A program made the position numbers and the translations under genes. The notes beneath the pieces were generated by a model. It was not told the DNA's origin. It searched no databases and saw nothing but the letters and a program-made list of their open reading frames with translations. This document shows positions 61,001 to 64,000 of a DNA stretch of 64,000 nt, one piece after another; position 1 is the stretch's first letter, and each line of letters opens with the position of its first letter. The DNA is from Icerya purchasi (taxonomy: Eukaryota; Arthropoda; Insecta; Hemiptera; Monophlebidae). The DNA lies in NCBI GenBank assembly GCA_039619475.1, contig CM077116.1, positions 200,159,117-200,223,116 on the forward strand. The letters are read 5' to 3'.

Positions 61001-61238
61001 TTAATTTAAATTACGGAAACCGCAATAGATATCTCTGTAAATTTAAAAGCCTTTAAGAATTTTAATAAAAAAAAAGTTTTACTTGAAATCTTCGAGAATC
61101 TTCTAGTTTTTCCCTTTTTCCTTTAGCTTCGGCTTTAAATTCTCCATACCGAGATAATACCTGGACTCTTCTTTCTTGAATGTCCTCAACCGTTTCCAAA
61201 ATTTTGATATCCTTCGGTGTAACTGACACTTGCTCCAT
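5111..61238 (-). CDS. alpha-Spec: alpha-Spectrin, 39 coding exons, 2416 codons
   Basis: This is the alpha chain of the spectrin membrane skeleton. It pairs with beta-spectrin into antiparallel dimers and tetramers that crosslink actin under the plasma membrane. I followed the exons by their close match to the Drosophila protein and by in-phase GT-AG junctions; every junction keeps the frame and the 2416-residue total is about the family length. An N-terminal partial repeat ([12 protein letters not shown]) forms the tetramer site. Spectrin repeats follow, each marked by WI/WL and DYG(K/R)D or [15 protein letters not shown] motifs. An SH3 domain lies at about 973-1029 ([21 protein letters not shown]). 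EF-hand loops are [12 protein letters not shown] (2269-2280) and [12 protein letters not shown] (2322-2333), and the protein ends in LFQS. Identification is very secure. Splice sites are read by eye, so single boundaries could shift by a few bases. Introns range from 89 bp to 4.4 kb. Confidence 0.97.
5524..6840 (+). pseudogene. Non-LTR retrotransposon remnant, RT C-terminus and RNase H domain
   Basis: Read on the plus strand in broken frames, this has LRTAL...[17 protein letters not shown], the end of an RT of the kind followed by RNase H. Then come [12 protein letters not shown] (an RNase H acidic motif) and [19 protein letters not shown], the usual GH.GI.GN..AD.AAK motif. Further on is a degraded H..L...C..C-like tail. 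Stops and frame changes throughout show that it is dead. It lies antisense in spectrin intron 38 (5240-7317). Confidence 0.75.
7318..7484 (-). CDS. alpha-Spec: alpha-Spectrin coding exon 38 (2319-2374), second EF-hand
   Basis: It reads (D)[19 protein letters not shown]... to YVTKEELYA. The second loop, [12 protein letters not shown], keeps the acidic residues at positions 1, 5 and 12 and the central glycine. Acceptor TGCGCAG, donor GTATGT. Confidence 0.95.
7485..8454 (-). other. alpha-Spectrin intron 37
   Basis: AT-rich intron with nothing recognisable except an 11-base G run at 8401-8411 next to A-rich sequence, close to the donor of exon 37. Confidence 0.8.
8455..8833 (-). CDS. alpha-Spec: alpha-Spectrin coding exon 37 (2193-2319), first EF-hand
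   Basis: It encodes [20 protein letters not shown]... to PEFESIL plus one base. It holds the first EF-hand loop [12 protein letters not shown], with D, D, S, R and E at calcium positions 1, 3, 5, 7 and 12. Acceptor GTTTTAG, donor GTATAA. Confidence 0.96.
8834..9840 (-). other. alpha-Spectrin intron 36
   Basis: AT-rich, with short homopolymer runs; I see no gene or repeat family in it. Confidence 0.8.
9841..9895 (-). CDS. alpha-Spec: alpha-Spectrin coding exon 36 (2174-2192), the smallest exon
   Basis: This 55 bp exon reads (R)[18 protein letters not shown], acceptor ATGTTACAG, donor GTATAC. It matches the Drosophila segment between the QWLTETR helix and the EF-hand linker. Confidence 0.94.
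9896..12648 (-). other. alpha-Spectrin intron 35
   Basis: A 2.75 kb AT-rich intron. It contains a (TA)n run at 11396-11418, a G run at 12143-12152 and several A tracts. I recognise no coding or mobile sequence. Confidence 0.75.
12649..12761 (-). CDS. alpha-Spec: alpha-Spectrin coding exon 35 (2137-2174)
   Basis: It encodes [19 protein letters not shown]... to FHQWLTET plus AG, acceptor TAATTTAG, donor GTAAAA. Confidence 0.94.
12922..13071 (-). CDS. alpha-Spec: alpha-Spectrin coding exon 34 (2087-2136)
   Basis: It encodes [19 protein letters not shown]... and [19 protein letters not shown], ending KIIK. Acceptor GTTAAAG, donor GTAAAA. Confidence 0.95.
13072..13782 (-). other. alpha-Spectrin intron 33
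   Basis: AT-rich intron with poly(T) and poly(A) tracts; nothing else seen. Confidence 0.8.
13783..14002 (-). CDS. alpha-Spec: alpha-Spectrin coding exon 33 (2013-2086)
   Basis: It reads (R)[19 protein letters not shown]... to REAHERFK, acceptor TATATCAG, donor GTTTGT. It includes the invariant stretch [19 protein letters not shown]. Confidence 0.95.
14114..14234 (-). CDS. alpha-Spec: alpha-Spectrin coding exon 32 (1973-2013)
   Basis: It reads (G)[19 protein letters not shown]... to KRHADVIA plus AG, acceptor TTCGATAG, donor GTATTT. Confidence 0.94.
14451..14655 (-). CDS. alpha-Spec: alpha-Spectrin coding exon 31 (1905-1973)
   Basis: It encodes [20 protein letters not shown]... to TKQETFDA plus one base, acceptor ATTTTTAG, donor GTAAGT. 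Confidence 0.95.
15302..15326. repeat. (CA)n microsatellite
   Basis: About 12 CA units followed by an A run, inside spectrin intron 30 (14656-15452). The rest of that intron shows only T tracts. Confidence 0.95.
15453..15657 (-). CDS. alpha-Spec: alpha-Spectrin coding exon 30 (1836-1904)
   Basis: It reads (S)[19 protein letters not shown]... to VQRCQQLQ, acceptor ATTAATAG, donor GTACAG. Confidence 0.94.
15861..15991 (-). CDS. alpha-Spec: alpha-Spectrin coding exon 29 (1793-1836)
   Basis: It encodes [20 protein letters not shown]... to VEEEEAWI plus AG, acceptor TTTTTTCAG, donor GTACTT. Confidence 0.94.
16159..16345 (-). CDS. alpha-Spec: alpha-Spectrin coding exon 28 (1730-1792)
   Basis: It reads (K)[19 protein letters not shown]... 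to NLGVPEIEQ, acceptor GGTTTTTAG, donor GTAATA. Confidence 0.95.
16620..16815 (-). CDS. alpha-Spec: alpha-Spectrin coding exon 27 (1665-1730)
   Basis: It completes GAT and reads [18 protein letters not shown]... to IADEESWI plus AA, acceptor GTTCTTAG, donor GTAAGA. Confidence 0.95.
16816..17557 (-). other. alpha-Spectrin intron 26
   Basis: AT-rich intron with an A run near 17223-17240; no gene or element recognised. Confidence 0.8.
17558..17813 (-). CDS. alpha-Spec: alpha-Spectrin coding exon 26 (1580-1665)
   Basis: It encodes [20 protein letters not shown]... to AHDDRIK plus one base, acceptor AAATGCAG, donor GTAGTG. Confidence 0.95.
17814..18361 (-). other. alpha-Spectrin intron 25
   Basis: Nothing recognisable in this AT-rich intron. 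Confidence 0.8.
18362..18511 (-). CDS. alpha-Spec: alpha-Spectrin coding exon 25 (1530-1579)
   Basis: It encodes [20 protein letters not shown]... to AGSEDAVQ, acceptor TGATTACAG, donor GTAAAA. Confidence 0.95.
18601..19045 (-). CDS. alpha-Spec: alpha-Spectrin coding exon 24 (1381-1529), the longest exon
   Basis: It encodes (K)[19 protein letters not shown]... to [11 protein letters not shown], acceptor TACTGTAG, donor GTATAA. It holds more than one whole repeat, including [14 protein letters not shown]. Confidence 0.95.
19046..20050 (-). other. alpha-Spectrin intron 23
   Basis: Slightly less AT-rich in its middle (19200-19700), where ATGGCGGCC and GCAGCCATC occur about 270 bp apart. I could not assign this to a known element and see no splice-bounded exon in it. 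Confidence 0.7.
20051..20199 (-). CDS. alpha-Spec: alpha-Spectrin coding exon 23 (1332-1381)
   Basis: It encodes [19 protein letters not shown]... to ARDELE plus AA of the next codon, acceptor a long T tract then AAG, donor GTAATT. Confidence 0.94.
20200..23947 (-). other. alpha-Spectrin intron 22
   Basis: A 3.75 kb, extremely AT-rich intron with many A and T tracts. A short GC-richer patch lies near 21260-21345. I recognise no gene, RNA or mobile element. Confidence 0.7.
23948..24229 (-). CDS. alpha-Spec: alpha-Spectrin coding exon 22 (1238-1331)
   Basis: It encodes [20 protein letters not shown]... to [10 protein letters not shown], acceptor ATGTATTAG, donor GTTCGT. The acceptor lies about 30 bp from a long TA-rich microsatellite. 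Confidence 0.95.
24259..24372. repeat. Compound (TA)n/(CATATA)n microsatellite
   Basis: Alternating TA with interspersed TACATA units in intron 21 (24230-24517), starting about 30 bp from the acceptor of exon 22. It gives rise to spurious Tyr/Ile-rich open frames. Confidence 0.95.
24518..24754 (-). CDS. alpha-Spec: alpha-Spectrin coding exon 21 (1159-1237)
   Basis: It encodes [20 protein letters not shown]... to RDLAALGDK, acceptor CTCGTATAG, donor GTAATT. Confidence 0.95.
24968..24999. repeat. (GA)n microsatellite
   Basis: About 16 GA units in intron 20 (24755-25263), followed by an imperfect GAAGAAAGAGAAA tail. Confidence 0.95.
25264..25455 (-). CDS. alpha-Spec: alpha-Spectrin coding exon 20 (1095-1158)
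   Basis: It encodes [20 protein letters not shown]... to KIQTQMK, acceptor TGTACACAG, donor GTAAGT. Confidence 0.95.
25456..26641 (-). other. alpha-Spectrin intron 19
   Basis: AT-rich intron without a recognised gene or element. Confidence 0.75.
26642..26902 (-). CDS. alpha-Spec: alpha-Spectrin coding exon 19 (1008-1094), second half of SH3
   Basis: It encodes [20 protein letters not shown], which completes the SH3 ligand groove (WW and the PAAFV segment), then the resumed repeat [11 protein letters not shown]... to TWIKDK. Acceptor TTTCACAG, donor GTAAGT. Confidence 0.95.
28300..29480. repeat. Block of diverged tandem-like repeats
   Basis: Related phrases recur at irregular spacing. GGAATTTTCATAAGTCC..GACTAACATTAGAAATCACG near 28984 returns as ATTCCGTGACTAACGTTGGAAA near 29160, and as GGAATTTTTACAAGC with TTTAACATTAAAAATCACG near 29299. 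AAATTACGATTTTGCAT near 28508 returns as AAATTACAATTTTGCAT near 28791, and GTTAAAAATTGTTTTGAAGAAAACATAAAC resembles an earlier line. It looks like an old satellite or internal amplification. It is non-coding, and unit limits are unclear. Confidence 0.5.
30210..30690. repeat. Foldback of about 480 bp (diverged inverted repeat)
   Basis: The left arm reads TTTCCTAAACAGCAAAACAA, then GTATACTTATTGTAGAAACG, then CTCATCTTCAACTGGAAAAT, then CATATGAGGCGACCAAAATT. Each phrase returns as its reverse complement, in mirrored order, between 30447 and 30680. The centre is near 30447. No open frame is meaningful. It ends on the right in a long A run. In spectrin pre-mRNA it would form a long hairpin just after exon 18. 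Confidence 0.8.
30786..30920 (-). CDS. alpha-Spec: alpha-Spectrin coding exon 18 (963-1007), first half of SH3
   Basis: It encodes [20 protein letters not shown], then [16 protein letters not shown] and NSNNK. The ALYD motif and RT loop of the SH3 domain are here. Acceptor CTCTTTAG, donor GTATAA. Confidence 0.95.
31018..31245 (-). CDS. alpha-Spec: alpha-Spectrin coding exon 17 (887-962)
   Basis: It encodes [20 protein letters not shown]... to [11 protein letters not shown], acceptor TTTTCTTAG, donor GTGAGT. It ends just before the SH3 insertion. Confidence 0.95.
31246..32593 (-). other. alpha-Spectrin intron 16
   Basis: AT-rich with several T and A tracts; nothing recognised. Confidence 0.8.
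32594..32799 (-). CDS. alpha-Spec: alpha-Spectrin coding exon 16 (818-886)
   Basis: It completes GGC and reads [18 protein letters not shown]... to [10 protein letters not shown], acceptor AATATGCAG, donor GTTTGT. Confidence 0.94.
33080..34640 (-). pseudogene. Non-LTR retrotransposon remnant with RT end and RNase H, 5' truncated
   Basis: On the minus strand from about 34600, broken frames read [20 protein letters not shown] then [15 protein letters not shown], the late RT segment of RNase H-bearing LINEs. Next comes an aromatic-residue-rich RNase H start (33865-34047). Then comes [20 protein letters not shown], the GN..AD motif, and a zinc-like tail ([19 protein letters not shown]) near 33280. 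Stops interrupt every domain. It lies in sense orientation in spectrin intron 15 (32800-34825). Confidence 0.75.
34826..34985 (-). CDS. alpha-Spec: alpha-Spectrin coding exon 15 (765-818)
   Basis: It encodes [20 protein letters not shown]... to EPVAGSTNR plus one base, acceptor GTTACACAG, donor GTGATT. Confidence 0.94.
34986..35867 (-). other. alpha-Spectrin intron 14
   Basis: AT-rich; no gene or element seen. Confidence 0.8.
35868..36020 (-). CDS. alpha-Spec: alpha-Spectrin coding exon 14 (714-764)
   Basis: It encodes [18 protein letters not shown]... to [12 protein letters not shown], acceptor TAATTACAG, donor GTAAAG. Confidence 0.95.
36021..36998 (-). other. alpha-Spectrin intron 13
   Basis: AT-rich; no gene or element seen. 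Confidence 0.8.
36999..37183 (-). CDS. alpha-Spec: alpha-Spectrin coding exon 13 (652-713)
   Basis: It encodes (K)[17 protein letters not shown]... to [10 protein letters not shown], acceptor ATTATTTAG, donor GTAAAA. Confidence 0.94.
37184..38519 (-). other. alpha-Spectrin intron 12
   Basis: AT-rich; no gene or element recognised. Confidence 0.75.
38520..38652 (-). CDS. alpha-Spec: alpha-Spectrin coding exon 12 (608-652)
   Basis: It encodes [17 protein letters not shown]... to DSHHYAS plus one base, acceptor TTTTTTAG, donor GTACGA. It starts at the same repeat position as exon 25. Confidence 0.93.
40190..40660 (+). pseudogene. mariner-type transposase remnant, internally deleted
   Basis: The plus-strand frame from 40193 gives [20 protein letters not shown], then [20 protein letters not shown], the second helix-turn-helix of mariner transposases. 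Right after it, with a frame change, the sequence resembles the late part: [11 protein letters not shown], which resembles HPPYSPDLAP, then [13 protein letters not shown]. The segment carrying the first two catalytic aspartates is missing. It lies antisense in spectrin intron 11 (38653-42130), whose remainder shows no recognised feature. Confidence 0.7.
42131..42286 (-). CDS. alpha-Spec: alpha-Spectrin coding exon 11 (556-607)
   Basis: It encodes [16 protein letters not shown]... to [11 protein letters not shown], acceptor AATTTATTTAG, donor GTATAT. Confidence 0.94.
42287..44691 (-). other. alpha-Spectrin intron 10
   Basis: A 2.4 kb AT-rich intron with A runs; no gene or mobile element recognised. 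Confidence 0.75.
44692..44880 (-). CDS. alpha-Spec: alpha-Spectrin coding exon 10 (493-555)
   Basis: It encodes [20 protein letters not shown]... to DDVVQRRSM, acceptor ATGTTACAG, donor GTAAAT. Confidence 0.95.
44980..45219 (-). CDS. alpha-Spec: alpha-Spectrin coding exon 9 (413-492)
   Basis: It encodes GEIDAREDS... to [13 protein letters not shown], acceptor TGCGTTAG, donor GTAATT. Confidence 0.95.
45220..45854 (-). other. alpha-Spectrin intron 8
   Basis: AT-rich, nothing recognised. Confidence 0.8.
45855..46022 (-). CDS. alpha-Spec: alpha-Spectrin coding exon 8 (357-412)
   Basis: It encodes [19 protein letters not shown]... to [14 protein letters not shown], acceptor ATTTATAG, donor AGG then GTAATT. 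Confidence 0.95.
46446..46871 (-). CDS. GIY-YIG endonuclease frame of the Penelope-like element
   Basis: An open frame of 141 codons carries a whole GIY-YIG nuclease domain. GIYEI and SYVG form the two motif strands, [11 protein letters not shown] gives the conserved arginine helix, and REAIEIEKY gives the metal-binding glutamate region. In Penelope retroelements this nuclease nicks target DNA during integration. Upstream the frame is broken from the RT, so the annotated methionine is only the first in the open frame and independent expression is doubtful. Confidence 0.7.
   Translation of the reverse strand: MANIFGKQKNKNFLKDIKDNLPRLRATGIYEIPCSCGLSYVGHTRRAIHVRIKEHEADCQYKLVEKSAVAEHIKQTYHEMKFHDSKILTRVEYTRKRLIREAIEIEKYNDGLKIDSNWKAMIDQFNKNPVINQSGVHICEC
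47650..47880 (+). pseudogene. 3' tail of a LINE nested in the Penelope-like element
   Basis: The plus strand encodes [20 protein letters not shown], then [20 protein letters not shown], then [20 protein letters not shown]. This is the standard C-terminal end of one large group of arthropod endonuclease-RT LINEs. It is followed by a stop and a short (GAA)n tail at about 47866-47878. The Penelope RT frame is interrupted here and resumes on the other side, so this 5'-truncated copy inserted later. Confidence 0.75.
48317..48487 (-). CDS. alpha-Spec: alpha-Spectrin coding exon 7 (300-356)
   Basis: It encodes [17 protein letters not shown]... to [10 protein letters not shown], phase 0, acceptor GTTGTTTAG, donor GTAATT. 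Confidence 0.95.
48590..48778 (-). CDS. alpha-Spec: alpha-Spectrin coding exon 6 (237-299)
   Basis: It encodes [19 protein letters not shown]... to [10 protein letters not shown], with acceptor AATTGTAG and donor GTTACT. It includes the conserved [19 protein letters not shown] helix. Confidence 0.95.
49169..49192. repeat. (TG)n microsatellite
   Basis: An imperfect TG run in spectrin intron 5 (48779-52182), just left of the LINE remnant. Confidence 0.9.
49260..52135 (+). pseudogene. Nearly full-length but decayed LINE (APE endonuclease plus RT)
   Basis: The plus strand carries, in broken frames and in the right order: endonuclease words [13 protein letters not shown] near 50050 and [16 protein letters not shown] near 50260; RT words [13 protein letters not shown] near 51215, CGGCRSISL near 51375 and [19 protein letters not shown] near 51570; then [15 protein letters not shown] near 51750. 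Last is a C-terminal tail resembling QGKI.GKR..GR, with W and LF, near 51930-52080, then a GAT/ATG-rich 3' end. Stops are frequent. It lies antisense in spectrin intron 5 and ends only about 50 bases from the exon 5 donor. Confidence 0.8.
52163..52181. repeat. (AT)n run overlapping the exon 5 donor
   Basis: An alternating AT tract that forms bases 2 onward of the intron 5 donor on the minus strand. Confidence 0.9.
52183..52371 (-). CDS. alpha-Spec: alpha-Spectrin coding exon 5 (174-236)
   Basis: It encodes [20 protein letters not shown]... to [10 protein letters not shown]. The donor is AGG followed directly by an alternating GTATATAT run, so the 5' splice site lies inside a dinucleotide repeat. 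Confidence 0.93.
52611..52741 (-). CDS. alpha-Spec: alpha-Spectrin coding exon 4 (130-173)
   Basis: It completes a GAA codon and reads [17 protein letters not shown]... to MFWINDK. Acceptor AATGTTTAG, donor GTAAAAG. It matches the repeat that follows exon 3 in Drosophila. Confidence 0.94.
54263..55159 (-). mobile_element. Internally deleted mariner element with TIRs and TA target sites
   Basis: Terminal inverted repeats CAAAGGCTGTTCATTAAGTAA and CAAAAGCTGTTCATTAATTAA are bounded by TA at 54261-54262 and 55160-55161. The minus strand starts a transposase with MGENVTSA near 55010, then [20 protein letters not shown] (first HTH) and [11 protein letters not shown] (second HTH region). It then jumps to [20 protein letters not shown] and [17 protein letters not shown], the C-terminus. 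The first two catalytic aspartates are deleted and stops are present. At 897 bp it is about 400 bp shorter than a full mariner. It lies in spectrin intron 3. Confidence 0.88.
55744..56560 (-). mobile_element. Helitron 3' fragment with C-terminal Pif1-like helicase pieces
   Basis: On the minus strand, broken frames give [20 protein letters not shown] and [20 protein letters not shown]. Next come a degraded NYPT motif, [38 protein letters not shown], and [19 protein letters not shown]. These are the last helicase motifs of Helitron Rep/helicase proteins. Past the coding end, ACCACG and CGTGGT form a 6-bp stem at 55757-55774. The sequence then ends GGTTAG at 55744 before a T, close to the CTRR-type terminus with 3' hairpin. 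The 5' part is absent or unrecognisable. Confidence 0.8.
57184..57319 (-). CDS. alpha-Spec: alpha-Spectrin coding exon 3 (85-130)
   Basis: It encodes [17 protein letters not shown]... to IQNRL plus one base of the next codon, between TTATTTAG and GTATGC. Confidence 0.94.
57781..58102 (-). mobile_element. Short mariner-derived element, about 320 bp
   Basis: The ends are GGGCTGTTCAAAAAAATATC and, reversed, GGTCTGTTCAAAAAAAGATT. The minus strand near the left end encodes [20 protein letters not shown], the conserved C-terminus of mariner transposases. The other half looks like mariner 5' leader. Nearly the whole transposase is deleted. The target sites are not clean. It lies in spectrin intron 2 (57320-60804). 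Confidence 0.7.
58110..60804 (-). other. Rest of alpha-Spectrin intron 2
   Basis: From 58110 to about 58560 the sequence is less AT-rich and contains a protein-like minus-strand fragment ([20 protein letters not shown] and neighbours) with stops, which I could not identify. From 58560 to 60804 it is AT-rich with nothing recognised. Confidence 0.5.
60805..60900 (-). CDS. alpha-Spec: alpha-Spectrin coding exon 2 (53-84)
   Basis: It encodes [18 protein letters not shown]... through DPTNLQ, flanked by TTTTTGCAG and GTATAC, phase 0 on both sides. This is the start of the first full repeat. Confidence 0.95.
61083..61238 (-). CDS. alpha-Spec: alpha-Spectrin coding exon 1 (residues 1-52)
   Basis: It starts [20 protein letters not shown] and ends [12 protein letters not shown] before a GTAAAA donor. 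This is the lone helix that completes a repeat with beta-spectrin at the tetramer junction. The ATG is chosen because it sits where the Drosophila protein starts and follows an acceptor by four bases. Confidence 0.95.
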
Positions 61239-61377
61239 AGTGCTATAAATACAGGGCAAATAGGGAAACTATTTAAATTGTTCAATTTTGTGAAGTAAAA
61301 ATATTACAATGATTTTTCAAATAATTTAAGTTATTTAAATAGAGCGTGTCTTGGGTGTGGTTAAATAAATTACTTAC

Positions 61378-61490
61378 AATTTTTATAATTTTTATCTATC
61401 TCGACAATTGGATAAAACATAAATTAACAATCCACCGTTATTCAATGAACACAACACTACACAGCAACTACGTTACGGCGGGCAGCGCAT
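61378..61490 (-). other. alpha-Spec: Probable 5' non-coding exon of alpha-Spectrin (5' edge uncertain)
   Basis: Four bases (CACT) before the ATG there is a good acceptor (ATTTATAG at 61243-61250), which implies a spliced 5' UTR. The nearest strong donor upstream on the minus strand is ATT then GTAAGT, ending the exon at 61378 and giving a 135 bp intron. The transcription start is not visible. I place the 5' edge roughly in the less AT-rich stretch near 61450-61490. This is inference from splice consensus only. Confidence 0.45.
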
Positions 61491-62588
61491 CTAAAAATAA
61501 GTATTATTCATCACCGCACAAATTAAAATTAATGAAAACAACACGAAATTCAACAGAACAGTACAATGATTAGAAATACTTCACAAAATTAAGGACGCGT
61601 AATCGCTTCAATTATATTAGGCCATATCAGTGCAACCAAAACTATGAGTGATAATGGTCAGTTTGATATCGAATATAAAAGATAATGTAAATAAAGAAAA
61701 GAATGTGATTATTTCTCAAAATGTAACATGCCTTACAGTAAAATTGTAATTAAACAGTAATTAAAAAGAGATTATCTTTAAGAAACCAAATTAGTAAGTC
61801 TTATTTATTATACAATTATAATTAGTAGAAAGCGTCATGATAAAAAATAAAAAATTTGTATCCCGAACATACTTAAATTTAGAAATTTATGTAACATTAA
61901 ATTTTAATTTAGAATGATTAACATATATATGTACTGTAAGTTATACCATTTTAGTCAATCAAATAATAGTAAAAATTAGTAAAAACATGTAAAAAAATTG
62001 CACATTTCGAACCGTTCCTATAAAAATATTTAAATTAATTAAAATTTTATAGTAATTTATCAATTAAAATATAAAACGTTAATATAAATGGATAAAATTT
62101 AAAATATTATTCAATTTAGGTAAAGATAATTCAAGTTAAACTGCTTGCCAGAATTTTATATAATCTAAATATCGACAATAAGAAAGCAAATAAACAAAAT
62201 AATGTTGGCGGGATTTTTTAGTTTTATATATATGAAGTTTTTAATATATAATTACAGTAGTCTGAGTTATTTAAGATGATTTATTAGGAAAAACGTATAA
62301 AGAAGATAAGAGATTAATTTATACGGTAAATCTTTTTATTAATTTATATTGATTCTAAAAAGTATCTCTCGTATTTTGAACTATTTTCTCTTGGTATATT
62401 AAAATTGTTCTTCACTGTAAAATATGTGCAGCTATGTGAACATTAGTGGCACTTGCAAGCTTCAAATACAATCTAAAATTTATTCTTTTTTCGTAATTTA
62501 TTAATCACTAGTGTCATTTATTAATAAAAATAATTTTATCGTTTTATTTTATGACTGATCTTTAGTTTTTAATATAATTAGATTATCA
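61491..62588. promoter_or_regulatory. Divergent intergenic region between alpha-Spectrin and CHAF1B-like
   Basis: About 1.1 kb separates the likely spectrin 5' exon from the CHAF1B ATG, so both promoters must lie here or in the adjoining UTRs. It is very AT-rich, and I saw no open frame of note. The only distinctive motif I could point to is the E2F-like site listed separately. Confidence 0.6.
62205..62213. promoter_or_regulatory. E2F-like motif TTGGCGGGA
   Basis: This GC block is an isolated island in very AT-rich DNA, 375 bases before the CHAF1B start codon. It reads TCCCGCCAA on the other strand, close to the E2F consensus. S-phase genes such as CAF-1 subunits are known E2F targets. A chance match is possible. 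Confidence 0.3.
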
Positions 62589-62714
62589 ATGAAGTGTATA
62601 ACTCCTGAAATTGCGTGGCATAATAGAGAACCAGTGCTCAGTATTGATATTCAATTACACGATGCAGATACTTCGTACAGATTGGCTTCTGCAGGAGCCG
62701 ATTCACATATTCTT
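62589..62714 (+). CDS. CHAF1B: CHAF1B-like coding exon 1 (residues 1-42)
   Basis: It runs from the ATG to ...AGADSHIL and ends in phase 0 before GTAAGT. It covers the first strands of the beta-propeller. Confidence 0.92.
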
Positions 62715-63723
62715 GTAAGTTGTTACATTAAAATTATTTTTGAAGTATAATTTATATGATGGCTTAACAAAACGTTTGATCTTAATTTATGTTGTTTATA
62801 TGAAAAGTTTTATTTAACTTCGGTTCTAGATGTGGCGCGTGGAATGTAATATTCAATATAAACCAAACGAAATAACTAAAATTGACTGTATCGCTGATTT
62901 AAATAGACATCAAAAAGCTGTAAATGTAGTCCGATTTTCACCTTCATCAGAATTATTAGCATCAGGGGATGATGGTATGTAGTTGGATTTATTGTAAACA
63001 TAAACACAATAAATTAAAATTCTCATAAATATCGACCAAATATTAAAAAATCGTTTGTAATATTAGCTACATTTACAAATAGTTTTAAATCATAAAAACA
63101 AAGTATAATTGTAACTATTTTGTCGTTTCTATCTGGCAACAGTTAAAGTATTTTCGTGTTATTAGATCAGACATAGCTTTCCTCCGTTAAGAACTTTCAG
63201 GCTTATAAAAATAATTAGTATTTATCAGTCTTTCTCGATGTAATAAATATTCATTTTCACTTAGTGTTTAGATTTAACGGATTCTTTTAAAATTACACAG
63301 CAATTCATCATTTCAGGAAATTTATTTTTATAATTAGTATATTTATAGTTTTGCCAGCAGACTGTTGTATCTGGTACTTCAAACGTATTTTTAATTTTTA
63401 TTAATTTTATTTATTTAAACGATAAATAATTTACTGTAGACGTAGATAAAATGATATTAATTTAATAATGAAAATTTAAAAAAAGAAACTGAAACGATAT
63501 TTTGTTTTAGAATCCGTTATAATTATCTGGAAAAAGAGAGACTCCGATTCCCCGGATTTTAGTGATTTAGAAAGTGATCAGCAGTATGCAGAACAATGGG
63601 TTTCTAAAAAGACCTTAAGATTACATATGGAAGATGTATATGATTTAAGCTGGTCTTCCGATTCTACTAAACTAATATCTGCTTCTGTTGATAACACTGC
63701 TATAATTTGGAATGTTTCTACGG
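62589..63723 (+). CDS. CHAF1B: CAF-1 p60 subunit (CHAF1B-like), first three coding exons, gene continues past the window
   Basis: Three exons, 62589-62714, 62830-62974 and 63511-63723, join in phase into the first 161 or so residues of a WD40 protein. It starts MKCITPEIAWHNREPVLSID; other landmarks are RLASAGADSHIL, HQKAVNVVRFSPSSELLAS and MEDVYDLSW with SASVDNTAIIWNVS. These match the N-terminus of the chromatin assembly factor 1 middle subunit, which loads histones H3-H4 onto newly replicated DNA in the nucleus. Donors are GTAAGT, GTATGT and GTAAAA. The last exon ends in phase 1 and the next must lie beyond 64000. The start is the first ATG in frame and matches the family N-terminus. It is divergent from alpha-Spectrin. 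Confidence 0.92.
62830..62974 (+). CDS. CHAF1B: CHAF1B-like coding exon 2 (43-91)
   Basis: It begins MWRVECNIQYK after GGTTCTAG and ends LLASGDD plus one base before GTATGT. The LASAG..MWRVE and VNVVRFSP segments are WD40 blade motifs. Confidence 0.92.
63511..63723 (+). CDS. CHAF1B: CHAF1B-like coding exon 3 (91-162)
   Basis: It reads (E)SVIIIWKKRDSDSPDFSD... to SVDNTAIIWNVST plus one base. Acceptor TTGTTTTAG, donor GTAAAA. The acidic DSDSPDFSDLESD insert stands where the family has a charged loop. Confidence 0.92.
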
Positions 63724-64000
63724 GTAAAAATTATATATCTATAAAATATAAAATTTATTTTCATGTAAATAATATTTTTCAGTAAAGTCCACATAAAATT
63801 TCGATGTGTGATAAGTTTATATTCTTTAAGGAGAAAAATAGGTGTAAGACGGCGTTTTTGCAGTGATTTTCATACATTTTTTTAACACAAAGAATTTATA
63901 TAATTTATTAATATTGTGAGATCACATTATACATATATTTAAGAATATATTCTGACATTTTCAAAAATTTTCCTCGAAAATTAATGGAGGTATCAGCTGC
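63724..64000 (+). other. Start of CHAF1B-like intron 3
   Basis: AT-rich, with no recognisable coding segment; the intron runs off the window. Confidence 0.7.

Overview
The window is animal nuclear DNA, most likely from an insect. It is AT-rich, and its genes are split by GT-AG introns crowded with microsatellites and decayed transposons. It is dominated by one gene on the minus strand, alpha-Spectrin. I could trace 39 coding exons from the ATG at 61238 to the stop at 5111. They join in phase, without a frameshift or internal stop, into 2416 codons, against about 2415 in Drosophila alpha-Spectrin. The protein has the expected order: an N-terminal tetramerisation helix, triple-helical spectrin repeats, an SH3 domain near residues 973-1029, more repeats, and C-terminal EF-hands with two canonical calcium loops. 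A non-coding 5' exon probably ends at 61378.

About 1.35 kb upstream, a divergent plus-strand gene starts at 62589. Its first three coding exons encode the start of the WD40 subunit of chromatin assembly factor 1 (CAF-1 p60, CHAF1B family). The gene runs off the right edge. An E2F-like GGCGGGA motif lies in the shared intergenic region.

The spectrin introns hold most of the other recognisable content, all of it mobile-element wreckage in both orientations. Intron 38 has an RNase H-type LINE remnant and intron 15 an RT/RNase H LINE remnant. Intron 11 holds a mariner remnant. Intron 7 holds a Penelope-like element with an open GIY-YIG endonuclease frame and a nested LINE tail. Intron 5 holds a nearly complete but decayed endonuclease/RT LINE. 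Intron 3 holds an internally deleted mariner with TIRs and TA target sites, plus a Helitron helicase fragment with a 3' hairpin. Intron 2 holds a short mariner derivative. Intron 18 holds a foldback repeat and a diverged tandem-like repeat block.

Left of the spectrin stop codon (1-5110) are the probable 3' UTR, a 0.9 kb near-perfect inverted repeat bounded by TA, a faint second foldback, and two short minus-strand coding-looking segments I cannot identify. I found no tRNA, rRNA, CRISPR array or operon, and nothing I would call a new biological system. The points most worth following up are the foldback families, the mariner deletion derivatives that lack the same catalytic segment, the Penelope endonuclease frame, and a splice donor embedded in a dinucleotide repeat.
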